From Flavobacterium ustbae (lineage in GTDB: Bacteria > Bacteroidota > Bacteroidia > Flavobacteriales > Flavobacteriaceae), in assembly GCF_003946915.1 (NCBI RefSeq), contig NZ_RPOC01000007.1, positions 62,001-126,000 of the forward strand: DNA of 64,000 nt, in the 5' to 3' direction. The notes under the pieces were generated by a model, which had not been told where the DNA came from, searched no databases, and saw only the letters and a program-made list of their open reading frames with translations. Below, piece by piece: positions 10,226 through 19,493 of this stretch. The position numbers and the translations under genes were made by a program. Every line of letters begins with the position of its first letter. Position 1 is the stretch's first letter.

Positions 10226-10374
10226 CAACACATAGAAAAATAGTTTATTTAAACTTAAAAAAGGCGTTTCACTAGTTTAAATGCACATAGCTTAACTATG
10301 TGTGGAAACTTGTTTCTTCCATTTTCTTTTTTCGACACAATCCCGAAACTTCGGGACTATGTCTCTATGTGTTA
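10226..10374. repeat. AAACACATAG-type inverted-repeat element, copy 1
   Basis: The 267-bp gap between the GH35 and GH29 genes (10147-10413) is mostly this element. The left end AACACATAGAAAAATAG (10227-10243) is the near-complement of the right end CTATGTCTCTATGTGTT (10357-10373). Inside are a smaller hairpin, CACATAG-CTTAA-CTATGTG (10284-10302), and a CCCGAAACTTCGGG palindrome (10342-10355). The same termini occur at 14635-14935 and 19254-19444, always between genes of this operon. No ORF is present. Confidence 0.8.
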
Positions 10375-10413
10375 AAATGTTAGTATTTTTTAATTTCACT
10401 CAATGAGCTAATC

Positions 10414-12264
10414 TTAATTTAATTTTTCAAGTATCGGCTGATCTGTAAAAGTCAATTCTGTATTGCTATTTTCATTAAGCTGTTCCAATACAACAAACTT
10501 ATTTTCACCTTTTTTCAACCAACAACCTGGTACATAAAGCGTTTGTTGTGGTCCTACTTTCCAGTAGCGTCCAAGATTGTGTCCGTTAACAAATACAATT
10601 CCTTTTCCCCAATTTGTCATATCAAGAAAAGTATCCGCTGGTTTATCTATGTTTACAATAGATTCGTATATAACTGGACGTCCGGTTTTTACCTTTTCAT
10701 TTTTAATAGCTGGAACTTCACTCATTGGCATTTTATACATTTCCCATCCGCCGCTAATTTCATATTCATTAATAAATACAGGAGAAATAATACCTTTTGT
10801 ATTGTGTACTATTTCGGCACCGTAATTAATACGCCCCATATTTTCAACCAGAATTTCTAAAATAGCATTGAAAGGAATGTTAACTTCCAACTCGTAGTTA
10901 TTGAAAACTCTATTCAACTCGCCCGCGTAAACTCCGTTTACATAAACAGTAGCAAAGTCTCTTAATCCTTCAATTTTCAATTTGCCATTAATTGGCTGCG
11001 TAAATCTTTTTCGATACAAAACATATCCATGTCCCTGACCCAGTTTTTCGAATGTTAAGGGCTGATCGTTTACAACAGGTTTTTCCTTTTTTATCCAGCT
11101 TAAAACATCCATACTAGATTTGATAGGCTGATTAGGATATTTTACAACTGGTATTTTCTCTGGAATTGGTGCTAATTTCGTTTTAGAATATTTTTGCATT
11201 AGATCACGTATCGCCATAAATTTTGGTGTCGCCCAACCTGCTTCGCTAATAGGCGCATCATAATCATAGCTTGTAAGATCAGGCTGAATATCTTTTTCTT
11301 CATTATAATTTGCTCCAGAAGTAAATCCGAAATTAGTTCCACCATGAACCATATAAAAATTAAAAGACACGCCTGCATCTAGGTATTTTTTAGTTTGGCT
11401 TGCAATCTCCTCAGACCCAATTTTAATAAATGGTTCTGCCCAATGATCCAACCAACCAGAATAAAATTCTGCAACCATATAAGGCCCCTGCCCTTTATGA
11501 AATTTATCAACCTGCTTCTTTAAATTATCAATATTGGATTCTCCATTTGCAGTTGGGAGTACGCCATCAACGCTACCACCTTCAAACAGCCAAGTACCAT
11601 CAGAAGTAAAAAAAGGTTCTTGAAAACCAGTTTGTTTAAGCGTATTATAAATAGCTGTTTTGTAGGCTGTATGATCAGCAGCCGAAATATCTGTTCTTTG
11701 AGAAACATAAGAGCCAAATTCATTTTCAACCTGAACCATAATAATAGGCCCTCCCTGATTAGCAAAAAATCCTTTTACCTGTGCAGACAATTGCTCCAAA
11801 TAAGTTTTGCAAGCGTCTAAAAAAGCTTTGTTATTGGTACGAATTACTAAATCCGGATTATTTTGCAGCCACCAAGGATATCCTCCAAATTCCCATTCGC
11901 CGCATGCATACGGACCTGGTCTAAGAATCACATATAATCCTTCGCTTTTGGCAATACGTAAAAACTCTCCTAAATCTCTATTTTCTGTTTTGAAATCCCA
12001 TACACCTGGCGCTGTTTCGTGGTAATTCCAAAACACATAAGTTGCCACGGTATTCATTCCCATAGCCTTAAGCATTTGCAATCTATGTCTCCAATACTCT
12101 TTAGGAATACGCGCATAGTGCATTTCTCCAGAATGTATTTTAACAATTTTTCCGTCTTGCTTAAATTCTCCATTAGATATAGAAAATCCTTTTGTTTGTG
12201 CCTTGCTAAAAAACGGCATCAAACAAATCAATAATATCCCGAGCTTAAATAGTATCTTATTCAT
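10414..12264 (-). CDS. GH35 beta-galactosidase
   Basis: Exported retaining beta-galactosidase, 616 aa, signal peptide to about SKAQ (residue 23). The barrel begins with IHSGEMHYARIPKEYW and carries VILRPGPYACGEWEFGG. The acid/base is in VQVENEFG (Glu180) and the nucleophile in VAEFYSGWLDHW (Glu266). Two jelly-roll domains follow (about 390-610), the usual GH35 layout. It lies 17 bp downstream of the GH20 gene. With GH29 and GH20 it can dismantle antennae such as Gal-beta-1,3-(Fuc)GlcNAc of plant glycans. Residue-level motifs make the family firm; the physiological bond is inferred. Confidence 0.94.
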   Translation of the reverse strand: MNKILFKLGILLICLMPFFSKAQTKGFSISNGEFKQDGKIVKIHSGEMHYARIPKEYWRHRLQMLKAMGMNTVATYVFWNYHETAPGVWDFKTENRDLGEFLRIAKSEGLYVILRPGPYACGEWEFGGYPWWLQNNPDLVIRTNNKAFLDACKTYLEQLSAQVKGFFANQGGPIIMVQVENEFGSYVSQRTDISAADHTAYKTAIYNTLKQTGFQEPFFTSDGTWLFEGGSVDGVLPTANGESNIDNLKKQVDKFHKGQGPYMVAEFYSGWLDHWAEPFIKIGSEEIASQTKKYLDAGVSFNFYMVHGGTNFGFTSGANYNEEKDIQPDLTSYDYDAPISEAGWATPKFMAIRDLMQKYSKTKLAPIPEKIPVVKYPNQPIKSSMDVLSWIKKEKPVVNDQPLTFEKLGQGHGYVLYRKRFTQPINGKLKIEGLRDFATVYVNGVYAGELNRVFNNYELEVNIPFNAILEILVENMGRINYGAEIVHNTKGIISPVFINEYEISGGWEMYKMPMSEVPAIKNEKVKTGRPVIYESIVNIDKPADTFLDMTNWGKGIVFVNGHNLGRYWKVGPQQTLYVPGCWLKKGENKFVVLEQLNENSNTELTFTDQPILEKLN

Positions 12265-12281
12265 TTTTTATATCTAAATAA

Positions 12282-14594
12282 TTAATTGATTACAATTTCA
12301 TCGACAAACAACCAAGAGCTTTCTCCTTTTGGGCTTTTCTTTAAGTTGCCTCCAATTACTTTTACAAAACGTGCATTTTGTTTTTGGAAATTGATTTTGA
12401 AATCTTTCAATTCCGGAACCGCATTTACCGCATACGGACGTGTAATTTTTCCAACCTGTTGATATTTTATTCCATCATTAGAGATTAAAACTTTAACCTC
12501 GATTGGGAAATTAACTCCTGCTCCCTGACTTTCTAATGCTCCAACTGATACTTGTTCAATGCTTTCTAATTTTTCTAAGTCAATAACCAATTCCATATCG
12601 TTAACCAGCCAAGCTTGCCATTGTCCGTCATGGAAATTTTTGCTTCCGCGAATGGTGTTTACCATCGTATTCGCATCTCCTTTGTAATTCGAATTAAAAG
12701 GCGTTAAGTATTTTACTTTTTTAGCAAATCCTTTATGGAAAACAATTGTGTCTGTGTATGTTTTTCCAACTGGTTTGTCATCTTGAAATAAAGAAGCTTT
12801 TAAAACTGTAGTTTCTTTGATTTCAATTGGAGCAACATATTTTACAGCATGTTGATTGATATTTTTATCTCCTAAAACATAACGAATGTCTGGGTTAGGA
12901 AATTCATTTTTCAATTCTACTTTAATTTGTTTGTTCGCTAAATCTGCTGTAGAAGAAGCTGTTACCAAATAAGCACTTTTCGCATAATTGATTCCTAAAT
13001 AATCGTAACGTTTTAGAAGAGAAAACAATCTCGCTGTAAAATCATTCCAATTGCGTTTCTCTTTCGGACTCCATAAAGTTTCTGATAATGCTGCCAATCT
13101 TGGAAAAATCATATATTCTGAATCTTTTGGCAAGGCTAAATGTTCTGCCCAAAGATTTGCCTGCCCGCCTAAAACGTGAGCAGCTTCTTGAGGCGTCATG
13201 GTTGAAACTACAGGATCAAATTTGTAAACCTCACTCAACGGATTATAAGCATCAAAAGCCAAAGGCTCTTCATTTTGCGGCCCTTGATAAAAGTTGAAAT
13301 AACAAGGAGATTCTGGAGTCATAATTACGTCATGACCTTGATCTGCAGCTTCAATTCCGCCTTTCATTCCTCTCCAACTCATTACAGTTGCGTCTGGAGC
13401 CAAACCTCCTTCAAGGATTTCATCCCAACCGATCACTCTTTTGCCTTTTGAGTTGATGTATTTTTCCATACGTTTTACAAAATAGCTTTGTAATTCGTTG
13501 ACATCTTTTAATTTCTCGTCTTTAATTCTTTTCTGGCAATGCGGACATTTTGCCCAATTGGTTTTCGTCGCTTCATCGCCACCAATATGAATATATTTTG
13601 AAGGGAAAATCGTAATTACTTCATCAATCACATTTTGCAAAAATTCAAAAGTCGTTTCTTTTCCTGCACAATATATATCTGTTAAAGGCCAAACTCCGCC
13701 TGACGGAACACCAATTCGCTGATTGAAGCAAGCCAGTTCTGGATAGGCTGCAATAGCACTGCTTACGTGAGCCGGCATTTCGATCTCTGGAATTACTTCG
13801 ATTCCTTTTGTAGCTGCGTATTTTACGATTTCTCTTAATTCGTCTTGCGTAAAGAATCCGCCGTACGTTCCTTTTTCATCAGGATTTGTCGTTAATCTCG
13901 CATTCCATGAAACATTTTCCTGATCTACTCTCCAAGCACCAACTTCTGTTAGTTTTGGATATTTTTTAATTTCAATTCTCCAACCCTGATCGTCCACTAA
14001 GTGCATGTGCAACACATTCATTTTGTGCATTGCCAAACGGTCGATTGTTGCCAAAACATAGTTTTTATCGAAGAAATGACGCGATAAATCCAACATTAAA
14101 CCTCTCCATTTAAAACGAGGTTCATCATTAATCGTTAAACTTGGAATTTCCCATTTTGCAGAAGTAATTGCATATTTACTTTCAATCGCTTCTGGAAGTA
14201 ATTGACGAACACTTTCTAAACCATAAAGAAAACCAATATTTCCTTTTGCAGAAATCACAATATTGGTCGGATTTACATCTAAAACATAAGCTTCATTTTT
14301 TAAGTTTGGATCGACTTTAAACTGAACAAAATTTCCTGCCGGAATCTTATTTGTGATTTCAGGTTTAAATCCTGCCGCCGTTTCAAATTTAGAAACCAAA
14401 GCATTTGCAGCATCTTTTTGGAAATCTCCGTTTACGACAAACTTTGTATCTTTTGTAAACTCAAAAACACCTGTTTTAATAAGAGTCTGACTCGGTTTCG
14501 GAATGATCTTAATATCACTTTCTGTGTAAACTTTCTGTGCATTAGCCGAGAAAACTGAAGTGATTAGGGTTAATAGGAATAGTAATTTTTTCAT
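12282..14594 (-). CDS. GH20 beta-N-acetylhexosaminidase
   Basis: Removes terminal beta-GlcNAc or GalNAc by substrate-assisted catalysis. The layout is a signal peptide (MKKLLFLLTLITSVFSANAQ), a GH20b alpha/beta domain (about 25-150) and the GH20 barrel with GLMLDLSRHF, LHMHLVDDQGWRIEIK and the catalytic pair in HIGGDEATKTNW (about Asp340-Glu341). Last come a chitobiase-like C-terminal domain and a carbohydrate-binding beta-sandwich. The frame stays open for 16 codons upstream, to an ATG at 14642 inside a repeat element. The start at 14594 is chosen because it begins the signal peptide. It probably trims GlcNAc antennae and the chitobiose core. Confidence 0.95.
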   Translation of the reverse strand: MKKLLFLLTLITSVFSANAQKVYTESDIKIIPKPSQTLIKTGVFEFTKDTKFVVNGDFQKDAANALVSKFETAAGFKPEITNKIPAGNFVQFKVDPNLKNEAYVLDVNPTNIVISAKGNIGFLYGLESVRQLLPEAIESKYAITSAKWEIPSLTINDEPRFKWRGLMLDLSRHFFDKNYVLATIDRLAMHKMNVLHMHLVDDQGWRIEIKKYPKLTEVGAWRVDQENVSWNARLTTNPDEKGTYGGFFTQDELREIVKYAATKGIEVIPEIEMPAHVSSAIAAYPELACFNQRIGVPSGGVWPLTDIYCAGKETTFEFLQNVIDEVITIFPSKYIHIGGDEATKTNWAKCPHCQKRIKDEKLKDVNELQSYFVKRMEKYINSKGKRVIGWDEILEGGLAPDATVMSWRGMKGGIEAADQGHDVIMTPESPCYFNFYQGPQNEEPLAFDAYNPLSEVYKFDPVVSTMTPQEAAHVLGGQANLWAEHLALPKDSEYMIFPRLAALSETLWSPKEKRNWNDFTARLFSLLKRYDYLGINYAKSAYLVTASSTADLANKQIKVELKNEFPNPDIRYVLGDKNINQHAVKYVAPIEIKETTVLKASLFQDDKPVGKTYTDTIVFHKGFAKKVKYLTPFNSNYKGDANTMVNTIRGSKNFHDGQWQAWLVNDMELVIDLEKLESIEQVSVGALESQGAGVNFPIEVKVLISNDGIKYQQVGKITRPYAVNAVPELKDFKINFQKQNARFVKVIGGNLKKSPKGESSWLFVDEIVIN

Positions 14595-14668
14595 TCTTTG
14601 TTTTTTGGTTTGTCTCTTTGTGGTTCGTTTTTTCAAACACATAGAGACATAGTTTTTTGTTTTAGTTT

Positions 14669-14766
14669 GTCATCCTGAGGAACGAAGGATCACACTAGTA
14701 ATTCCTCGCAGTAACTCACCAATCATTGTAAAGTTTCTTGTGTGATCCTTCGTTCCTCAGGATGAC
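14669..14766. repeat. GTCAT...ATGAC palindrome
   Basis: The left arm GTCATCCTGAGGAACGAAGG continues into ATCACAC. The right arm GTGTGATCCTTCGTTCCTCA continues into GGATGAC. The arms are 27 bp, perfectly complementary, and separated by about 44 bp. The same end sequence with other interiors recurs at 40335-40431 and 62989-63074, and as half sites near 26555 and 50900. Confidence 0.85.
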
Positions 14767-14792
14767 AAAAAATGCGTTTAATCTTTTGCCTT

Positions 14793-14896
14793 CAACGTAT
14801 TAAAATCCGTTGCTACAAAATGGTTCGTTCCTCCGGAACTCTTACGAAAGAGCCTTCGGCTCGAAACATATTGTAGAGATGGATTTTAATCCATCC
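14793..14896. repeat. ATCCGTTGCTACAA / TTGTAG...GGATTTTAATCC unit
   Basis: The left part reads TTAAAATCCGTTGCTACAA and the right part TTGTAGAGATGGATTTTAAT, partly complementary, with GGTTCGTTCCTCCGGAAC and a CGAAAGAGCCTTCGGCTCG hairpin between. Related units occur at 25741-25946 and 50691-50851. Confidence 0.7.
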
Positions 14897-14954
14897 ATTC
14901 TTTTAAACATAAAAAATCTATATTTTTATGTGTTTAAAAATTTTCATTTCAATC

Positions 14955-15974
14955 TTATTTCTCCCAAGACATTTTAAATTTCGCATCTTCCATTCTGTGG
15001 CCTTTTACGTCATCAGAAACTGCAAAATTGAAACCAGATCTTAAACTATACCCTGCATATTCACCGTTTTTATTCAAAGCGATAAAACCAACTTGCAGGT
15101 ATTCCATGTCTTTGTGATTTTTGTGTTTGTTGTAAATACGTTCTGTAATTTCTTTACAAGCCTCAAAAGGAGTTTTCCCCTGACGCATTAATTCTACCAC
15201 CATCGCACTACCTGCAGTTCTGATCACGGCTTCGCCTAAACCAGTTGCAGCAGCTGCCCCCACTTCGTTATCCAGGAAAAGACCAGCGCCGATTATTGGG
15301 GAGTCACCGACGCGTCCGTGCATTTTCCAAGCTGCACCACTCGTGGTACAACCCCCAGAAAGATTACCTTCCTGGTCTAACATTAGCATGCTTATTGTAT
15401 CGTGATTTTCTATATTGATAACTGGTTTGTATTTAGAATCTTCCAGCCATTTTTTCCAGTCTTTTTCAGATTCTGGAGTCAGTAAATTTTCTTCTTTAAA
15501 ACCTTCTGATAAAGCAAATTGCAATGCGCCTTGTCCAGCTAACATAACGTGAGGCGTATTTTGAAGCACCCTTTTAGCAACAGAAATTGGGTGTTTAATT
15601 CCTTGAAGAAAACTAACAGAACCGCAATTGCTGTTATGATCCATAATACAAGCGTCTAAGGTCACTTTTCCTTCGCGGTCTGGGTATCCTCCGTAACCAA
15701 CGCTTCGAACAGTCGGATCAGCTTCAGGAATTTTCATTCCTGCTTCGATTGCGTCTAAAGCTGATTTTCCTTCTTTTAAATTTTTCCAAGATTCTTTGTT
15801 AGCAGGAAGACCATGATTCCAAGTCGAAATAATGATCGGTTTCTGCTGTTTTTTCTCTTTTACTTCTTCAACTTCATTTTCATGATTTGCAGCAAATCCG
15901 CTAACGCCCAAAACAGAACTTACGGCCAAAGTGCCTAAAGCTGTTTTCTTGATAAAATCTCTTCTATTTGACAT
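14955..15974 (-). CDS. N4-(beta-N-acetylglucosaminyl)-L-asparaginase (glycosylasparaginase)
   Basis: Ntn hydrolase that cleaves the GlcNAc-Asn bond of N-glycans, releasing aspartate and the glycan amine. The protein is 339 aa, like the flavobacterial enzyme. It starts with a twin-arginine signal, MSNRRDFIKKTALGTLAVSS, so it should be exported folded to the periplasm. The precursor self-cleaves before the catalytic Thr in ENHDTISM (Thr193), giving alpha and beta chains. The substrate-binding GRVGDSPIIGAG (220-231) and ATGLGEAV are intact. It lies between the GHL10-like and GH20 genes. This enzyme is the strongest single pointer that the locus handles Asn-linked glycans. Confidence 0.94.
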   Translation of the reverse strand: MSNRRDFIKKTALGTLAVSSVLGVSGFAANHENEVEEVKEKKQQKPIIISTWNHGLPANKESWKNLKEGKSALDAIEAGMKIPEADPTVRSVGYGGYPDREGKVTLDACIMDHNSNCGSVSFLQGIKHPISVAKRVLQNTPHVMLAGQGALQFALSEGFKEENLLTPESEKDWKKWLEDSKYKPVINIENHDTISMLMLDQEGNLSGGCTTSGAAWKMHGRVGDSPIIGAGLFLDNEVGAAAATGLGEAVIRTAGSAMVVELMRQGKTPFEACKEITERIYNKHKNHKDMEYLQVGFIALNKNGEYAGYSLRSGFNFAVSDDVKGHRMEDAKFKMSWEK

Positions 15975-16062
15975 GTGGTTTTTATTTTTGGTTCAACATT
16001 TAGAATTCAATTCTTGATGTCGCTAATTTACTTCGTAAAAAATTTTAATCCGAGTAAAATCT

Positions 16063-17181
16063 TTATAAGCTTGCTTTTACTGCTTTTATAGTCTTTAAAT
16101 TACTATCTGATAAAGCATTTCCGTCAAAAAATGAAACTCCTGTCGCTCCATTTTTCTTCGCTTGAAGAATTGCTTCTTTCAATTCTGCATCCGATTTTAA
16201 TCCTGGAATATAAATTCCTGTGTTAACTTTTGTTGGTTTTGATTCTAAATCGCCTACACCTTGTTTAGTTGCATAGCCAACCCAGTCAATTTCTTCATCG
16301 TAGAAACTATGGTAAATCATCGGATACACTTCATCAATATTCCACTTGTCCCAACGCTGGCGAACCATATGGTCTGCCATTTCTGGATAAGGAAAAACTG
16401 CTGCTGTTAATTTTTTGTTGTGTTTGTGAGCTATTTTATACGCATCATCAACCACCGCTTTTACCGCATTTAATCGGAAGTTTTTCCACTCCATATCAAT
16501 TGAAGTATTGTGACTTTGCTTTGGATTTTTATGGTGTTCTTTTTCGAATTTAGAAACGCAGGCATCACAATAACAGAAATCAAATTGTGGCAATTCTACG
16601 TCTTGAACTAAATTGTATTTTGGCAACAAGCTGATTGGCAAAAAGATATCTGGAAAACGAATGTAATCTAAATGTACACTTTCGATTCCTTCCACTTTTG
16701 CTAAACCTTCAACCAAGCCTAAAACGTGATTTCTTGATTCTTCTTTAGTTGGGCAAAGCCATTGGTAATAATCTACATACGGACGGTTATCAAAACAAGA
16801 TTTTCCTTCTTTACTTACCTGATACCAATCTGGATGCTGTAAAGCAACTGAATCGTTCGGGCGGTTCATTGCCATAATCCAAGCATGAACTTTTAAACCT
16901 TCTTTTTTAGCTAACGGAACCAATCTTCCTAAAAGTTTCGGATCTGTATTGGTGTTGATTAAAACTTCATCAATTCCGCCGTCTTTGTATTTTTTGAATT
17001 CTGTTGTATAATCTGCATCCGATTTTTTAGGATCAGCAGTTGTCCAAACTCCAAAATTGAATTTTCCGTTTTCTGCTGTTTTAGCGTCTTTTTGTCCGCA
17101 AGAGAATAAACTAAGCGAAAGCGCCAAAACTAAAACTTTTAATAGCTGCTGTAACTTAGTCGTTCGTACTAATTTTACCAT
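16063..17181 (-). CDS. GHL10-like putative glycoside hydrolase lipoprotein
   Basis: Function unproven. It is a 372-aa lipoprotein (LSLFSCGQ, Cys28) with a TIM-barrel look. FNFGVWTTADP starts the fold, then DEVLINTNTDP, GLKVHAWIMAMNRP, VHLDYIRFPD (near residue 175), KLTAAVFPYPE and DEVYPMIYHSFYDE, ending ATGVSFFDGNAL. The order of strands and the LDYIRFPD motif match glycosyl-hydrolase-like GHL10/DUF187-type proteins, some of which cut peptidoglycan or other glycans. Its start overlaps the end of the CBM9-like gene by 26 bp, so translation is probably coupled. Placement between GH130/CBM9 and glycosylasparaginase suggests a step on the glycan core. This is inference. Confidence 0.7.
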   Translation of the reverse strand: MVKLVRTTKLQQLLKVLVLALSLSLFSCGQKDAKTAENGKFNFGVWTTADPKKSDADYTTEFKKYKDGGIDEVLINTNTDPKLLGRLVPLAKKEGLKVHAWIMAMNRPNDSVALQHPDWYQVSKEGKSCFDNRPYVDYYQWLCPTKEESRNHVLGLVEGLAKVEGIESVHLDYIRFPDIFLPISLLPKYNLVQDVELPQFDFCYCDACVSKFEKEHHKNPKQSHNTSIDMEWKNFRLNAVKAVVDDAYKIAHKHNKKLTAAVFPYPEMADHMVRQRWDKWNIDEVYPMIYHSFYDEEIDWVGYATKQGVGDLESKPTKVNTGIYIPGLKSDAELKEAILQAKKNGATGVSFFDGNALSDSNLKTIKAVKASL

Positions 17182-18223
17182 CTTCTTTAATTATTAAGGT
17201 TTTGTTTGAAAAAGGACTTTTTATTGCAATATTAAATCCCGATAAATGATTCTCTAATATCGGCTTTAAAACCTTTCCGTCAACAATTATATTTTTTGTA
17301 CTGATATCTTTTATGGATTTAGCCCATGTTTTATTCTTGTCAAAATATCTTTTCTGAGCTCTGTACAACGTATACAACTCCCATTTTACTTTTTCTTCCT
17401 GCGGAATTGTAAATTTATCCTCGCTTTCTTTTGAAGAGAAGTATACATAAGCCCACTTTTCGGGCTCATGCATATTTATCACTCCCATAGGCGACCAAAC
17501 CCAATTGTATTCTGGGAGAAATTTTCCTTCTTTATCTTTTTTACGTTCGTATTTTCCGTTGACAATATCATGCTGCCAATTCACACGAGAGAAATTGACT
17601 TTCCAAAATTTATCTTTTGGAACAACATCATCATGATACGAAGTTTTATAAACCGACCACGGAATGGCTATTTCTAATGTCCAGCCTTTATCAATATCCG
17701 AAGGATTATTTAAAGTTCCGTTTACTTTTACAGCCGATTTTAATCCGTCGATATTCCAGTCGTTTAGAACGGTATTTTTTTCGCGGTAAGGTTTATTGAT
17801 AAATAAATCCCAAGCCGTGTTTAAAGCGTTTATTTCTAATTCATAATAATTGTGCGTATCATTATCCGGATCGATAAAAACCTCAAAATCATTATTATAA
17901 AAAATAATCGTATCGCGTTGTTTTAAATTTGCCCAAACGTGAGGCTCTTCCATTTTTGCGAGAATATAGTAGTAATTATCGTCCCAGAGCATTTTGACCT
18001 GAGTTTTGTATTTTGGAGTTTCAACACCTTCTATGTCGACAAAAGGCGTTGTCCAAGATGCTTTTTCCCAAGCTTTATCTGCTTCATCGCCGTCAATAAC
18101 AATTTCTTTTGACGTTTTATACGCAATATAACTTTTTGGTGAAACCTCTTTTTCAGATTGCGCATATCCCATCAACGCAACAAAAAATACGGCAAGGGAC
18201 AATAATTTACTTCTACTATGCAT
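17156..18223 (-). CDS. CBM9-like (DOMON-type) secreted carbohydrate-binding protein
   Basis: Secreted 355-aa protein with signal peptide LLSLAVFFVALMGYAQ. The body matches the carbohydrate-binding family 9-like fold. The signature run is IVIDGDEADKAWEKASW, VKMLWDDNYYYILAKMEEP, IFYNNDFEVFIDPDNDTHNY, YELEINALNTAWDL and GWTLEIAIPWSV. These proteins in Bacteroidota are common in sugar loci, with no proven enzymatic activity. A helical C-terminal segment (about 260-355) is not recognised. It begins 5 bp after the GH130 stop and overlaps the next gene by 26 bp. It may bind or present the glycan to the GHL10-like lipoprotein; that pairing is inferred from coupling alone. Confidence 0.8.
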   Translation of the reverse strand: MHSRSKLLSLAVFFVALMGYAQSEKEVSPKSYIAYKTSKEIVIDGDEADKAWEKASWTTPFVDIEGVETPKYKTQVKMLWDDNYYYILAKMEEPHVWANLKQRDTIIFYNNDFEVFIDPDNDTHNYYELEINALNTAWDLFINKPYREKNTVLNDWNIDGLKSAVKVNGTLNNPSDIDKGWTLEIAIPWSVYKTSYHDDVVPKDKFWKVNFSRVNWQHDIVNGKYERKKDKEGKFLPEYNWVWSPMGVINMHEPEKWAYVYFSSKESEDKFTIPQEEKVKWELYTLYRAQKRYFDKNKTWAKSIKDISTKNIIVDGKVLKPILENHLSGFNIAIKSPFSNKTLIIKEDGKISTND

Positions 18224-18228
18224 CTTCT

Positions 18229-19194
18229 TTATAAACTATTTTCTTTTGTAAACTGAATTACTTCACTTAATTTTCCGAAAGCAATCGCTACGTGAGTATC
18301 TGCTGCTCCGTAATAAACTGCTAATTTATCTTCTTCAATACTGTGTAAAGCGGCGCATGGGAAAACTACGTTTGGAACGTCTCCAACCATTTCATACGTT
18401 TCTGCAGGTCCTAATATATAAGGCTGTGTTCTGTATTTTACCTGATCTGGTGAATCAACATCTAAAAGTGCAGAACCCATTGCGTAACGGAAACCATTAC
18501 AAGTATTGATAACTCCGTGGTAAATCATTAACCAGCCTTCATCAGTTAAAATCGGAATTGGTCCTGCTCCAACTTTCGTACATTGCCAAGCACTTTGATC
18601 AAACGGAGATGGTTTCATCACCAATCTGTGTTCGCCCCAATATTTCATGTCTGGGCTATAGCTGATCCAGATATCTCCAAATGGCGTGTGTCCGTTATCA
18701 CTTGGACGGCTTAACATCGCATATTTTCCGTTGATTTTTTGCGGGAATAAAACTCCGTTTCTGTTGAAAGGAAGGAATGCATTTTCGCATTGGAAAAATT
18801 CTTTAAAATCGAAAGTGTAACCAATACCAATTGTTGGTCCATTGTAACCATTACACCACGTAATCCAGTAACGATCTTCGATCCAAACTACACGCGGATC
18901 GTATTTATAAGCCGATTCGATCATTTCTGTATTTCCAGATTTCATCTCGATTGGTTCGTGGTTGATGTCCCAATTGATTCCGTCTTTACTGAAACCCGCA
19001 AAAATATTCATCTGAACTGCTTTATTATCGCATCTAAAAACCCCAGCATATCCGTCTCCAAAAGGTACAACTGCACTATTGAATATACTGTTTGAAGAAG
19101 GAATCGAATATCTGTCGATAATTGGATTCTCAGAATATCTCCACATTACATCTTTACTGTTTTCGGGTCTGTCTTGCCAAGGAATAGTACTCAT
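18229..19194 (-). CDS. GH130 beta-mannoside phosphorylase (Man-GlcNAc type)
   Basis: Phosphorolyses beta-1,4-mannosides, giving mannose-1-phosphate and, in the N-glycan-linked group, GlcNAc. At 321 aa with no signal peptide it acts in the cytoplasm. Five-bladed propeller motifs are clear: [17 protein letters not shown], the proton-donor motif YKYDPRVVW with Asp99, [15 protein letters not shown], and KVGAGPIPI followed by WLMIYHGV. It also has [24 protein letters not shown] at the end. The gene sits between an SSS importer and the exported hydrolases. This arrangement fits import of the core disaccharide Man-GlcNAc followed by phosphorolysis. The exact acceptor needs assay. Confidence 0.92.
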   Translation of the reverse strand: MSTIPWQDRPENSKDVMWRYSENPIIDRYSIPSSNSIFNSAVVPFGDGYAGVFRCDNKAVQMNIFAGFSKDGINWDINHEPIEMKSGNTEMIESAYKYDPRVVWIEDRYWITWCNGYNGPTIGIGYTFDFKEFFQCENAFLPFNRNGVLFPQKINGKYAMLSRPSDNGHTPFGDIWISYSPDMKYWGEHRLVMKPSPFDQSAWQCTKVGAGPIPILTDEGWLMIYHGVINTCNGFRYAMGSALLDVDSPDQVKYRTQPYILGPAETYEMVGDVPNVVFPCAALHSIEEDKLAVYYGAADTHVAIAFGKLSEVIQFTKENSL

Positions 19195-19253
19195 TTTTTA
19201 TCTTTTTTATTATTTATTGTTCTTTGTTTGTGGTTTTTGTTGTATGCTTTTTT

Positions 19254-19444
19254 AAACACATAGAATCATAGCTTTTTGGAGCGTACAAAAAGACGTTTCA
19301 CTTGTTTACACATAGCGTTACGGACAATTTTGCGTACCCATAGTTGAAACTATGGGCTATGTTCAATGCTATGCTATGTGTTAGAAACTAGTTTCTTTCT
19401 TTATCCTTTTCAAGCAAAAGAAAAATCTATGTTTCTATGTGTTT
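19254..19444. repeat. AAACACATAG-type inverted-repeat element, copy 3
   Basis: Fills most of the 299-bp gap between the symporter and GH130 genes. The ends AAACACATAGAATCATAG (19254-19271) and CTATGTTTCTATGTGTTT (19427-19444) are near-perfect complements. Inside are further CACATAGC, GCTATGTGTTAG and CCCATAGTTGAAACTATGGG hairpins. No ORF. Same family as 10226-10374 and 14635-14935. Confidence 0.8.
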
Positions 19445-19493
19445 AAATATTTTATCTAGAAATCTTTATTCTATTATCTATACTCTATTTTCT

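Larger units (their letters stand above)
14635..14935. repeat. AAACACATAG-type inverted-repeat element, copy 2 (composite)
   Basis: The gap of about 360 bp between the glycosylasparaginase and GH20 genes is bounded by AAACACATAGAGACATAG (14635-14652) and CTATATTTTTATGTGTTT (14918-14935), which are near-complementary. Two other palindromic units are nested inside, at 14669-14766 and 14793-14896, so the element looks like repeats inserted within a repeat. There is no coding sequence. The right end stops about 20 bp from the glycosylasparaginase stop codon. Confidence 0.8.
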
